Under the pieces are notes generated by a model. The model saw nothing but the letters and a program-made list of their open reading frames with translations. It was not told the DNA's origin and did not search any database. The position numbers and the translations under genes were made by a program. Of a stretch of 64,000 nt of DNA, positions 23,088-33,629 are shown in pieces (position 1 is the stretch's first letter; each line of letters opens with the position of its first letter). Source of the stretch: Pleurotus ostreatus/Saccharomyces cerevisiae fusant (lineage: Eukaryota > Opisthokonta); assembly GCA_024196135.1 (NCBI GenBank), contig JAMQCK010000089.1:1-64000 (forward strand), read 5' to 3'.

Positions 23088-24871
23088 GGACTCAGTCGCC
23101 GGGCGAGCAGCACTCGAATGCCATCCCATGCGCAGCTGCAGGCGAGGACGCGATGGGCGAGAGATGGGCGCGCGGAGGACGTCGGCGGGGCAGCGGGCAC
23201 GCTGACCGCTATCAAATTGCCCGCAAATCGCCTCCGGACACGTTTCCTCCTTGATCCGTCTCGAGCACATTCCAAATTCTTCCACAAATGGCCTTCGCTT
23301 TCTCCACACTCCTCGCCCGAACGCGCTAAAACGCTTGTTTGCTTCTATCGCCCCATCGTCCCCTTCATCTGCGAGCGGGCATGAGCGCCTGCACCCACGA
23401 GCAATATCGGTCCGTGAACGCGCAGTGCTCGTGCCACCCCCTCGAAGGACTTCTCCCCTCTCCTCAACTCCTTCGCGCCTTTCTCTTTCCCCCTGAGGAT
23501 CTGGGACACACCGCCTTACGCGACTCGAACAACTTCAGCGCATGCAAACCGCTTGTTCCACCCATCCGAGCCTCATGTATCTCGAATGGATCTATATAGA
23601 CTGTGAGCCCTATCTCAGCTACCCCCTCCCTGGCGATGGTATCAGCTGCGGTATGCAAGTCACAGAGCTTACTGCTGACGACCGCGTGAGCGCCGCGAGG
23701 ACGAGGCTTGGGTGCCGTGGCGACGGCATACTTACTATCAGAATGCGGGGAGACTAGCACGGTGCGGACAGGCGACGGCGCGCTGCGTCATAGGACTACA
23801 GGTACCGATGGCCTCTACTGCTCATCTGCGAGGCTAATCATCGCGCGCGTATCATACGTACGGCCATCTCCCTTGTCGATCGCATGCGTGCGCGGCGTGG
23901 GGTAGGTATGGCTCAGCATAGCCGGTACCTGCCCGTGCAGGACGTACGCTGGACGTACGCTGGACGTGCTCATCGAACCTGGTCGACATGCTCATCGACG
24001 GTCGGGCCTTGTATAAGGACAGCCCTCGGACCTAGAGAACAGCCCTCATTCGCCCTCCCGCGCCGTCTCACCAGATAAATACTCGTGCCTTCGTCTCGCC
24101 TACGCCTCCCGCGCTGTTTGACCTGAAATTGCCATGGCTTTCACCTCATCCCCGCTTCGCACTATGCCACCCATTTGCGAGGCGGACTGCAACCGTCGAC
24201 CATCCGCGGACCTAAAGCGCCTAACAACTGAGACGGGGTGACACTGGTCAACCTCGATGCGAATGTACGGTGCGGCTGTGAGCGGCAGATGACCGGTTGA
24301 CCTCTCGGCACCGAGAGGAAAGCGCGTCGGTACGCTCCGAACATTCAGTCTGGTCGACGCCATGACAGTTCATTGAAACATTCTGGACAATGTGCAATGC
24401 GTCGAGGCTTCAAGTCCGCGACGTTGGGGACAAAGTTCGGGGCTTTGGGTGCAAAGTTGCGGATTGTAGGTCGAGGCGCTGCAGGACCCTCGTGTACAGG
24501 GCACGATACCTGGAACAACGGATAACTCACCGATTTTTTTTCGGCGAGGCAAGGACCGCGTCGGTGGGTCCTCGAACTGCGCTGCTACTTCCTCAGGCCC
24601 TTGGACTATGAAGCTTGGATACTTGTCAGGGAACTCTGAAGAACGGCCATTCGTCAGCATCCCTAATCCTTCAACAGCATCCACACTAGGGTAAGCGAAG
24701 CATGAATTATGATAGTAATACTAAGCTACGTCTTCGCGTCGTATCAATAAATAGGATAGGATAGGATACTAAACTCGTAGCCTCCCCGTAGGATCTATCC
24801 CCATCCACACCATCATCGTCGCCGTCGAGAACTCTGCTCGTAGCCAAAGAACACCAAAAGCCGCGGATCGC
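23088..24871. other. Long intergenic stretch without a supported gene
   Basis: Contains a possible small frame at 23381-23599 (MSACTHEQYRSVNAQCSCH) that I cannot support. A short GGACGTACGCT direct repeat lies at about 23940-23965, and a minus-strand frame (SSEFPDKYPSFIVQGPEEVA near 24620) lacks start and context. GATAG repeats lie near 24750. Confidence 0.4.
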
Positions 24872-26249
24872 TCACTGGCACACGACGTTGTACTGCGACT
24901 TCGTCTCCGTGCCGATCGCCGAGTCGAAGTTCATGTAGGTCGAGCGATCGCCCTCGTCGAGGTAGGCCTCCATGAGGAGGGCCCCTGGGGATGGGTTAGT
25001 ATATCTCGACGGGTCGGGCGGACGAGCATGAGAGGAAAGGGAAGGAGAGACTTGGGGCCACGTATGAGTGAGAAGGGGAGAGACTCACAGTTCCAGTGGT
25101 CCTTCGTCTTGTTCTTGTAGACGAACCAGACCCAGCCGGAGGCGATGAAGGGCAGCTGGCCGGAGCCCTTGGTGGTGCAGGTCTTGGTTTCGAACTATAG
25201 CCGTGCTTCAGCACCAGAAGACGGTAATAACGTTAGCCGCACTCACGTCGAGCTTGCACGTCTGGCCGTCCTTCTGCTGCGCGGTGACGGTAGACGTCGT
25301 CTGCTGGTTGCTGCTCGAGGACTCGCTAGAGGTGGCGCAGGGTTGAAGTCAGCCTTGTGCAAAGCAGGATGAGGATGGAGTCTGCGCACGTCTTCCCAAG
25401 GGTGTTGGTCACCGTCGTGGTGAGCGACGTGCTGAACGTGTCCTCAGCGACGGGCGGAATCTTGAAGGTCGCGGAGGCGGAGATCTCGAGGGCGACGGAG
25501 GCCTCGGCTAGGGGGGCAGGATGTAAGCAAATGAAGAGACCAGTGAGATAACGAATCGCAACGTACTGGTCGTAGTGGTCTCGAGCGTGTAGACGGTGCC
25601 CTCGGTCTGCTGGAGCATCACGGTGCCGTTGGTGCCAGCGACGGAGCCGCCGATAGACTGTGACTGGGTGGTGCACTGCGGGTCGCCTAAAGACAGCTTG
25701 GTTAGATAGTGGTAGAGAGGATGCCCAACGTGAGGGCGTACCGTTGATCGTGATGTCGACGTCGTTGTTCGTGATGCAGACCGCGGCCGGCTTGTCGGGG
25801 AACTACACGGTTGTGAGTCGTTGCTCAGGTCTAGCGAGGGGTGAGATACTCACATCCGGGTTGTTCGTCTTGATCTCGCGCTCATAGCCGCCCCAAAAGT
25901 CGTCCGCCTGGTTCTTCAGCTTGTCCCAGCCGGGAACTACAATTGCCATTCACATGAACATCCCCAGTCTCTCATCTTAAACCAACCAAATCCACATACG
26001 CTTCTGCACCTCATCCGCGCTGATATCCGAGCAGCCGCCAGCGCGGCGCGTGAGAGCCTCCGCGGCCTCGCCGTCCATGGACCCGATCGGCTCGTCGCGG
26101 CTGTTGAAGAGGTAGATGGTGCCGGTCTCGGGGTCCGCGGCGAGCTTGGTCGCCTCGCGGGGGACATGGGTAAGGCGGCGCTCGGGCGTGGGCGTCGCGG
26201 TGACGACGAGTGCAAGGGCGAGGAAGACGAGGGCGAGGAAGCGGGCCAT
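24872..26249 (-). CDS. Secreted beta-rich protein, candidate aerolysin/ETX-MTX2-like cytolysin
   Basis: Eight exons (26249-26000, 25936-25854, 25802-25742, 25686-25567, 25507-25390, 25325-25247, 25194-25089, 24984-24872) give 309 residues in phase. The start is a signal peptide (ALVFLALALVVTATP) plus a propeptide-like stretch with RR pairs. The middle (about residues 140-235) is a run of Ser/Thr-rich alternating strands (GTVYTLETTTTAEASVAL, FSTSLTTTVTNTLG, QQTTSTVTAQQ). It is followed by SGWVWFVYKNKTKDHWNW and a short C-terminal domain. Long amphipathic Ser/Thr strands flanking a hairpin are the hallmark of aerolysin-fold pore formers. Six cysteines could form bridges. Known: such proteins occur in mushrooms as defence lysins. 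Inferred: that this is one; it could be another secreted beta-sandwich. Confidence 0.55.
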
Positions 26250-26382
26250 TGCTAAGGGTGGGAGCGTGGACTTGGAAAAGACAGTAAAGAGTGGAATGAA
26301 GAGAGTGGAAGTGGGAGAAGGCTACGAGAGAGGAAACCGAGAGGTCGTGAATGAGTTGGGAGATGTCGGGAGGCATGCCAGG

Positions 26383-26390
26383 TTTTTATA
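26383..26390 (-). promoter_or_regulatory. TATA box of the beta-rich secreted protein gene
   Basis: TATAAAAA on the minus strand, 134 bases upstream of the ATG at 26249. Confidence 0.45.
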
Positions 26391-27492
26391 CCGACAAAGA
26401 ATCCACCGCTCAGCGCAAGTTTTCAGCTTTTCTCCGTGCTCGGAGTGTATAGAGATGGGAGCGCGCCGGGGCTGCCTTCTATGCCGACCGTACGAGCGCC
26501 GATGGACGCTGCGAAGGCTCGACGACACGACGCGGACGATCCATATCGAGCAACAGCGCTGTGGAGCGTCCTCATGCCGGTATATGCCGGTATATTTGAG
26601 TGCGGTCGGAGGTGAGGATTTGCATGTGCATGCCTCTACATACCCGCCGATGCTAGCGCAGTTCGCGCCCTCTGTTGCTTGATGCAGCAAATGAGCGCTG
26701 TTGGGTAGTGATGGTGAACATCTTGACAGTTTTCTAAGCCGGGAGGCGTAGGAATAGGGACCATTCAAACGAGACCATGGTCATGCGACGTTTTACAACC
26801 GCATTGTCGACATGGTCGTTGAAGGGAAGTAGCGCCGGCAAGCGCCGAAGGTGATCAACACAATGTGTGGCGCTCATCAATCGATCAATAAGGCTTGTCC
26901 CGAACCGTCACGATGGCCGGTGGATGCTCGGGGTACTCTCGCGCTACTCAAGGCAATCGGCGAGTAGGAGTGACATGTAATAAGGCGATAATTTGGCTCT
27001 GTGCTCATGCGGGCTGGCCTCGGCGAATCGTCAACGCTCGAATGCTGCATCGTCCACCGCTTCTAATACGACCTTATTGATCAATCCGTCAGCACCTCCT
27101 CGTCTTACTGACCAAAATCAAGGAAATGTCACTGCAGCTCCTCCGACCCGCCTAGAAGGATATGTTTATGCCACGAATCTTTACTTCACCCTACTCACAC
27201 CAGTAGGGTCAACCCTCGGGGACCCATTACTTCGGGATCCGAGACCCAGGGGTCTGAATGATCGACCGCGACGGTCTCAAGCCCGGCGTCCGCTTGCAAA
27301 GCCCTTCTCCCGCGATCAGCAACATGTAGCTGGTCGCTCCTCTCCTCTTCCCTCAGACGTGTCGCGGGCTCCACTGAACACCTGGATCCTTTGGCCCACA
27401 TGTCTAGCGCTTCCAGATAAAAGGCAGGACGACGAACCATACAGTCCCAGCAGCCTTCTCGCATTCCCCTCTTTAATCTGTCTACTGGAAAC
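26391..27492. other. Intergenic, no gene seen
   Basis: Divergent promoter space. A TATA-like GATAAAAGG at 27416-27424 suits the peptide gene that starts at 27493. Other frames lack support. Confidence 0.4.
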
Positions 27493-27788
27493 ATGCGCTT
27501 CGCTGTTCTCGCTGCTATCTTCTCTGCCGTCACCGGCTTCGCCGCCGCTGCAGTTCTCGAAGATCGCCAGCTGCAGGCATGCCCGCCCGGTCGTAAGACA
27601 CCTACTCATCCTATCGCCTTATGATATGCGCTCACGAATGCTATTATCTCTCAGGCAAGACGTGGTGCTCTGGTCAGGAATGTCTGGATAGCGGCTGCGA
27701 GGGCTGTACTGACGTCGGCACGGATTACGCTCCCGGAACGTGCGGCGGCAAAGAGGCGTGGGCTTGCATCAAGGATTGCCAGTCATAA
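27493..27788 (+). CDS. Secreted eight-cysteine peptide, family member 3
   Basis: Two exons (27493-27592, 27655-27788), 77 residues. Signal peptide MRFAVLAAIFSAVTGFAAAA, then VLEDRQLQACPPGR, KTWCSGQECLDSGCEGC, TDVGTDYAPGTCGGKE, AWACIKDCQS. The intron position and phase match members 1 and 2, 13-16 kb away and on the other strand. The spacing between the third and fourth cysteines is shorter (ECLDSGC) than in the other two (ECLDKNPSC), so it is the most diverged copy. Confidence 0.75.
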
Positions 27789-28413
27789 TCAGACTCTCAG
27801 GTGATGTGTATTCGAAGCAATCTATTGCTCAACGATGTACTGATACTTTTAACAGAGCCAACACCAGTACCATCATGTTGCGCACTTCGCTTTAGCGCAC
27901 CCCTCGTACTGGCGGATATGTTTCGACGCTTTTGACCTTCTTCTGAACATCTTACAACCCTATGATATCTTGCCATGAGTAAGTGATGTCGAGCGCGCCG
28001 TACACGACGAATCTCTGCTCAAGACTCGAGTGCGAAGTGCAACATGTCCGCACGTGACCGTCAGCGTGACTGCAAACAATCTCCGGCATTTTCCGAACTC
28101 CGCCTTTCCATTGGATCACCCCTACGGGTTTTATCCCAGCGCTCGCAGCCAGCGCCGGCGAGGAACAGTGTCGGATCAAGCACAACCTCCCGCACGACAT
28201 GTTCAGTCACCGGCCACGCGGCATATCCTATTGTTCTCAACTTGTCTACTGCGACGGTGGCTCAGTTGACTCGGTAACAGGCTCGCTTGACGCGGACGCA
28301 CTGCAGCGCTGCGGGTTGCGATACTCGGATGCGCTGCCTTTTCGTCACTCTCGCTCACTTAAGTATGGACAGTGTTGGGCGCTCGGTGTTTCTGATTTTT
28401 GGACGCCGCCTCT
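27789..28413. other. Intergenic, no gene seen
   Basis: Short frames on both strands only; probably the 3' flank of the peptide gene and the promoter of the surface-protein gene. Confidence 0.4.
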
Positions 28414-29673
28414 ATGCTGCTTGGCGGGTTTGCTGTTCTGGGTTGCTGCCTGCTTCGGGTGGCGCTCGCTAGCTTGACGAACGAGACGATCTCGGATGTG
28501 GACGGCTCTATACAGTACAGCTTAGCCGACAGGTGGAGGGCGCTTACTTGCGAGGGCGATGCTTGCCCCGCGCAAGGCGAGCAGCGCACCTGGCATGCAG
28601 CTACTTACGATCCTTCTTCTGGGGAAGAGGTGACGATGACGTTGGACTTCACCGGTAGGCACTTCCCCTTTACAATATGTCCGAAGACTTACATCCCCGG
28701 CAGGAGTAGCCATCTATGTGTACTTCACCCTTCCTAGCACGGACACCACACCGTCGTTGATAGCGTGCAACTTCACCCTCGACGGAAAGCAAGTCCGGGC
28801 CCAGGGAGGAAATGAATCCGCAAGCTACTCTCAAGCAGCCTACTCATCCGAGTGGCAGTACGATCAGCTCGTGTATATCAGCCCTTCCTTGGAGAACAAG
28901 AAGCACGTATTCACGATTTCGGCCTCGGGGGATCGCGCATCGTACGTCGGCTTCAGTTATATGATTGTTACACAGTAAGCTACTTAGGCTCGGGCGAACC
29001 GTCTCGTATCTAATTGACACCCTATAGCAACGAGCCGGACGCCTATGCGACGGGCGTGAGCACGTCTGTTGGGGAGCTCGTGAAGCCCTCTTCATCCCCG
29101 AACGCCTCAAACTCGCGTTCCACCGAGACCAACCATGATCGCACCGCAATTATCGTCGGCCTCTCGCTCACCTGCTTTTTCCTACTCCTTCTCACTGGCC
29201 TTCTCACGTGGTACTTCGTTCGTCGCCGCCGCCAGCGCCTCCGCGGCGACAACGAGAAGCCCCAGCCTGCTAAGGATGCGACACCAGCATACCTGAATGT
29301 CCAACCTTCCCTCCCATCCATCTTATCCTTCAACACCGTCTCAGTCGCGCCGTCGACGTCGCTCACTAGTGACTTCTCGTACTTCGACCGATACCTGTCC
29401 GACGTGGACTCGTCTATATGGAGTGGGCCAAACGCGTCGACACGAGTAGTATCCGTGCGCGCAGGCCCGAGCTCTACACGAACGGGAAGGACTGGACCGC
29501 CAAGCTCGACGCGCACGCTGTCATCCCGTGCGCGAAGCGTGTTGTCGCGTAGTGCGACCATCATGACAGGGTCGTCGTCGTCTAAGCAGCGTGCGGCGAA
29601 GGAGGGAGGCCAGGGGCTCGAGAGGCTACGTGAAGAGGGCGCAGCAACGGAGCAGAGCAGCGAAAATCCCTGA
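28414..29673 (+). CDS. Single-pass membrane protein with extracellular domain
   Basis: Three exons (28414-28654, 28704-28974, 29028-29673) give 385 residues. A signal peptide (GGFAVLGCCLLRVALA) is followed by an ectodomain of about 170 residues that looks like a jelly-roll (VAIYVYFTLPSTD, WQYDQLVYISPSLENKKHVF, DRASYVGFSYMIV). Next comes a Ser/Asn-rich stalk with N-glycosylation sites, one transmembrane helix (AIIVGLSLTCFFLLLLTGLL), a basic stop-transfer RRRRQR and a Ser/Thr-rich cytoplasmic tail. This layout is common among basidiomycete surface proteins of unknown ligand. Role in wall sensing or adhesion would be guesswork. Confidence 0.8.
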
Positions 29674-30339
29674 TGACCGCGGTCCAGGAGATGTTGTCTG
29701 ATATGGCAAAGGGGTACTCGTACAAGTCCTCAGGATTATATATTTCTCTATCGGTTGTAGCATAGGACCTGCATTAAGTGCACGGTCATCGGTATCATAG
29801 TCACACTACTAAAGACATCAATAAACACTACTTATGGCTACCCATGTATTTCTGGGTCATTGTTTGGGAGTGTGGGTGCCGAACCAAATGCGGTAATTTA
29901 TATCTGTTGATAAATTTATATTTGGCCGGCGGTCATCTTTCCAGATTGGGAAGCTGTTGTTCTCTCCTCTCCTCCCCCATCATCACGAATATCAATGCAG
30001 GATATCTTCCTTTCAAAGAGAATCATACAGCACTTTTCCTGTCTCGGTCTATCTGGGCTCTCAGTAGCAGAACTGAAGGATGCATGACGCAGTGTCTCGA
30101 CGTGCAGACGCTGACGTGGGCGGCTAATATAGTACCTCGGATGAATTCTCCTTCTCTTGCCGCAGATTTCGTCGGAATTCGTTCCTCTATGACTAGCTGT
30201 GGTCTAGCTACCTTCCAGGCTTATCGGACCTACGTGAGGATGCACGGGGAAAAGTTCGCATTCAACGCACCCGTCATCCGACTGACCTCGTGGCCACTAT
30301 ATATTGGACATTCGAGACGACGGCGGCGCATCGAGCCCC
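29674..30339. other. Intergenic, no gene seen
   Basis: AT-rich part near 29890-29920 (ATTTATATCTGTTGATAAAT) then short frames without support. Contains the promoter of the SNG1-like gene. Confidence 0.4.
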
Positions 30340-32071
30340 ATGTCGCACTTATCATCCCCCGTTCAGGAGCTACGCCGCTCGACTAGCATGGCGTCCGACC
30401 AGGGCACCATTAACGATGGCCCACTGCCGCCAGCGTACACTTCGTCCTTCTTCGAACGCGGCCCTGCCGCCGCGGAGTCGAGAAAGACGTACATGAAGGT
30501 CATGCTTGCTGGAATAGTCATGGTGGGCTGTATCATCTTCGGCATCTTCTCGATCTACTGGGGCGCACTGTGGAAGATCCCCGCACACCAGCTGCGGGGA
30601 TGGGTTATCGTGCGTGGTTTGTTCTTATGTCTCTGACAGAGTCTGATGATATTGCTACAGGATTTCGACGGCGACAGGATAGGAAGCGCAGTAAGCGAAG
30701 CGCTTGTGCAATCGAGCGCCGGCGGATCCAAGGTTCATTGGATACCACGATCTGCAAGCGAGTTCCCGAATGGCGATTCCGATGTCGCAGACGCAATTCT
30801 GGACGAAAAAGCCTGGATTGCAGTCACAAGTGAGCTGGATCCTCAAATCGAAACCCCCCCCCCCCCGGCTGACCAGCTTCGGCAGTCAACAGCGCGGCCA
30901 CCTCCAATCTCCAGCGCGCAATCGCGTCGGTGGATGCTTCATACAACGGCAGTTCGGCCTTGACAGCATATGGAGTGGAGTCAAGGAACGAGAACGCGTA
31001 GTGCGTCCTTCGTCATGCCCCCTTTACGAACAGAAGCTCACCAAAGCTTACAGCCGGTCCATCCTCAATCCTGTTCTCCAGTCAACAATGCAACAAATCG
31101 CGGCCCAGTTTTCCCGCCAGACGGCTGCACAAGTGGCCAATTCCTCGAATATATCCCAAATCCTTAGCAGTGCCCCTCAACTAATCACTCAACCGGTATT
31201 CTACACCCTCGTCAACATACGCCCATTCGATGTCCCTGTGTACGCTCTCGCATGTCTCTTCTCATTAGAAGACTGACAACTTCCATAGAGCGTCCGCGGT
31301 AACCTTCGTCGGCTGCATCTACCAGATCATCCTGGCCTTCTTCGTCGTCATGATCGCTGGCGGCGCACGGGAAGCCTCAGGGCTGGAGCGCAAGCTCACG
31401 ACAATGTCCCTCATACACGTGAGGATGATCACCTCATTCGTCGCGTACTTCATCCTCTCGGTAAACACTACTCAATCACGAGTGCAGAGCGTCGTCTGAT
31501 GGGCTTCCAGCTATTCTACTCGCTCCTCAGCCTGGCTTTTCAAGTGCCGTTTGACCGCAAATATGGCCACGCCGGCTTCGTCATATTCTGGATGGTCAAT
31601 TACGTCGGCATGCTTGCACTGGGACTGGCGTTGGAAGCTATGATCACGCTGTTGACCGTCCGGCTCATCCCTTTCTTCCTCATTCTGTGGATTATCTGTG
31701 AGTTTGATGCGCGCGCAAGCATGGATAACTAGCTCACGCGACTCGCAGCAAACATCTCTGTCGCCTTCATGCCTATCGAGGTGCTGCCTGCCGTCTTCCG
31801 GTATGGCTACGGGTTTCCTGTCTACAATATTTCCCATGCCATCCGGTCTGTCATATTTGGCGCAAAAAACAACTGTGAGAGGAAGATTGTCGTCAGTCTT
31901 ACTTGGACCTAATGTACGCTTTTTACAGTGGGTCTCAATTTCGGCATCATCATCGCGTGGGCCGCCGTCTCCTGTATCACTCTGCCGTTGTTTCAATGGA
32001 TCGCTCGGCGAAGACTGGTTGCTGCATCAACTTCAAGACCTGTCGAGATTGTGGAGAAGGATAAGCAGTGA
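30340..32071 (+). CDS. DUF3533 / SNG1-family membrane protein
   Basis: Eight exons (30340-30609, 30661-30829, 30886-31000, 31054-31239, 31289-31460, 31511-31697, 31749-31874, 31929-32071) give 455 residues. A cytoplasmic N-terminus is followed by a first helix (VMLAGIVMVGCIIFGIFSIY) with the family feature YWGALWK. A large lumenal/external loop carries RSILNPVLQST, and five or more membrane helices follow, including FVGCIYQIILAFFVVMIAGG and VIFWMVNYVGMLALGLALEA, then AFMPIEVLPAVFRYGYGFPV and a basic tail. SNG1 of yeast confers resistance to nitrosoguanidine; fungal homologues are plasma-membrane proteins of unclear transport role. All joins are in phase, so the gene appears intact. Confidence 0.9.
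30854..30866. repeat. Run of 13 cytosines in intron 2
   Basis: Homopolymer inside the second intron of the SNG1-like gene, just before the branch region. It is prone to sequencing or replication slippage but is outside coding sequence. Confidence 0.9.
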
Positions 32072-32371
32072 TTATCCAGACGCAGACGCAATTCGACGCC
32101 CAGACTACTTCGATATTCACGACCCTTCATGTCGTTCCGCATCACTCATCTCTGATTATACTAGGAGTTGTAACATAATTGATGAGGCAGTCTTACTGTC
32201 AAGCGCAGTGGCGACCCCAAGCGAGTATCCTATCCCAGCTCGGCGGCTTACCGGCCCGCTCCGCATCCACCTTGAGCTTCTCACCTATCCTCACGATCTC
32301 CTGACCCTCGATGTCGGAGCGCATTCGGCGATGATGAGATCTACTGACTGCCCATCTCTTCCTATCCATCC

Positions 32372-33490
32372 ATGAAGATCGCCGTCACAGGTTGCAATGG
32401 CTCGGTCGGTAGACGTGTCGCGCTGCTGGCACTCAAGCGCGGGCACCAAGTCGTTGGGATCGATCTTGCCACAAATGCTGCAGACGGCTTTCCCCAGGAC
32501 GATAGGTTCGAGTACCGCTCGGCAGACCTTCGCGACTTCGACGTTGTGCTGCGGGTGCTGGAAGGATGTGAGGCTATCACGTCCCTAGCAGGCGTGCCCA
32601 ACCCGACGGATTATAAGGTGCAAGCGCACAACACGTCAGTGGTGATCTAAAGCGGATTTCTTTCGTCTGGCGCTCATGCTGTAGCGCAGAAACGTCGTCA
32701 TATCATGGAACATCCTACGCGCTGCTGCAGAGCTTGGGATAAATTATGTCGCGCAGGTCTGAAGTGACGAATAACACCGCGGTTCCTTGTCGCTAACGCT
32801 AAGTTGTAGGCTTCAAGCGTCAATGTGATTACCATGGTATACAGTCAGAAGCCCGACTTCCGCTACTTCCCCATCGATGAGGAGCACCCGTGTCTCCCGG
32901 ATGAACCATACGGCTTGTCGAAAGTGTACGTAGAGCGGATAGCGTTGTCACCTTCTCCAGCCCCCCACAAGCTCATCTTGAGACTGCAGCATCGCTGAAT
33001 TGCAGGGCGACACAATCGTGCGGCGGTACCGCGACATGCGTGTAGCAAGCCTGCGCTTCTCGTGGTCCGTACGTGATAAGCCTGGAGCGCACTGGGAACC
33101 GTTCAGCCGAGCAGCGACAGACCTCTGGGGCTGGGTACATGTGAGCGAACATGGGATTCAGACGACCAAGCTCTCACCAGACAAAACTTCGCAGGAAGAC
33201 GCCGTAGCGGATGCCTTCCTCCTCGCCATTGACCCACAGAACAAACGATGGACAGGGCACGAAGGTATGGGGCCCGTATGGCAAGGATCAACCTTGGATA
33301 ATGACACCCTGCGACAGCCTTCTTCATCAGCGCACCCATCATCTCTTACGAGGACCTGGACTCGAAGGATTTACGACTGGAATACTGGCCGAACGTACCG
33401 ATCAAGGAAGGGAAGGACGTCAGCGGCCAGACAGGATTTTTTGACTGCAGCAAGGCGAACAGGCTGCTTGGGTGGGCTCATCCACAATGA
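32372..33490 (+). CDS. NAD(P)-dependent epimerase/dehydratase (extended SDR)
   Basis: Six exons (32372-32634, 32690-32756, 32810-32925, 32990-33140, 33195-33264, 33318-33490) give 279 residues. The start MKIAVTGCNGSVGRRVALLA holds the Rossmann glycine motif GxxGxxG. Asp at the end of strand 2 (VVGIDLAT) favours NAD. The catalytic pair is YGLSK (YxxxK) after EEHPCLPDEP, with the Ser of ASSVNVI before it. The fold is complete and the reaction is presumably on a sugar-nucleotide-like substrate. The gene lies 300 bases after the SNG1-like gene in the same direction. Confidence 0.88.
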
Positions 33491-33629
33491 TGTCTATAGG
33501 CAGGATACAAAGGACACGACGAGATTCTCTAGGAGGAAATAAGAGGAATCAGATTGCAGCGTTGACTCCGACATGAATGATCCTATTTCTAAATCAGTTT
33601 CTGACGACAAGGCAGAACGAACGATGGAC

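Noticed and set aside
22182..23384. 400-codon frame on the plus strand opposite the low-complexity gene
   Set aside because: Arg/Gly-rich translation without motifs; the minus strand has conserved-looking linear motifs and better codon use.
26993..27691. 232-codon plus-strand frame
   Set aside because: Overlaps the eight-cysteine peptide gene in another frame and has no domain.
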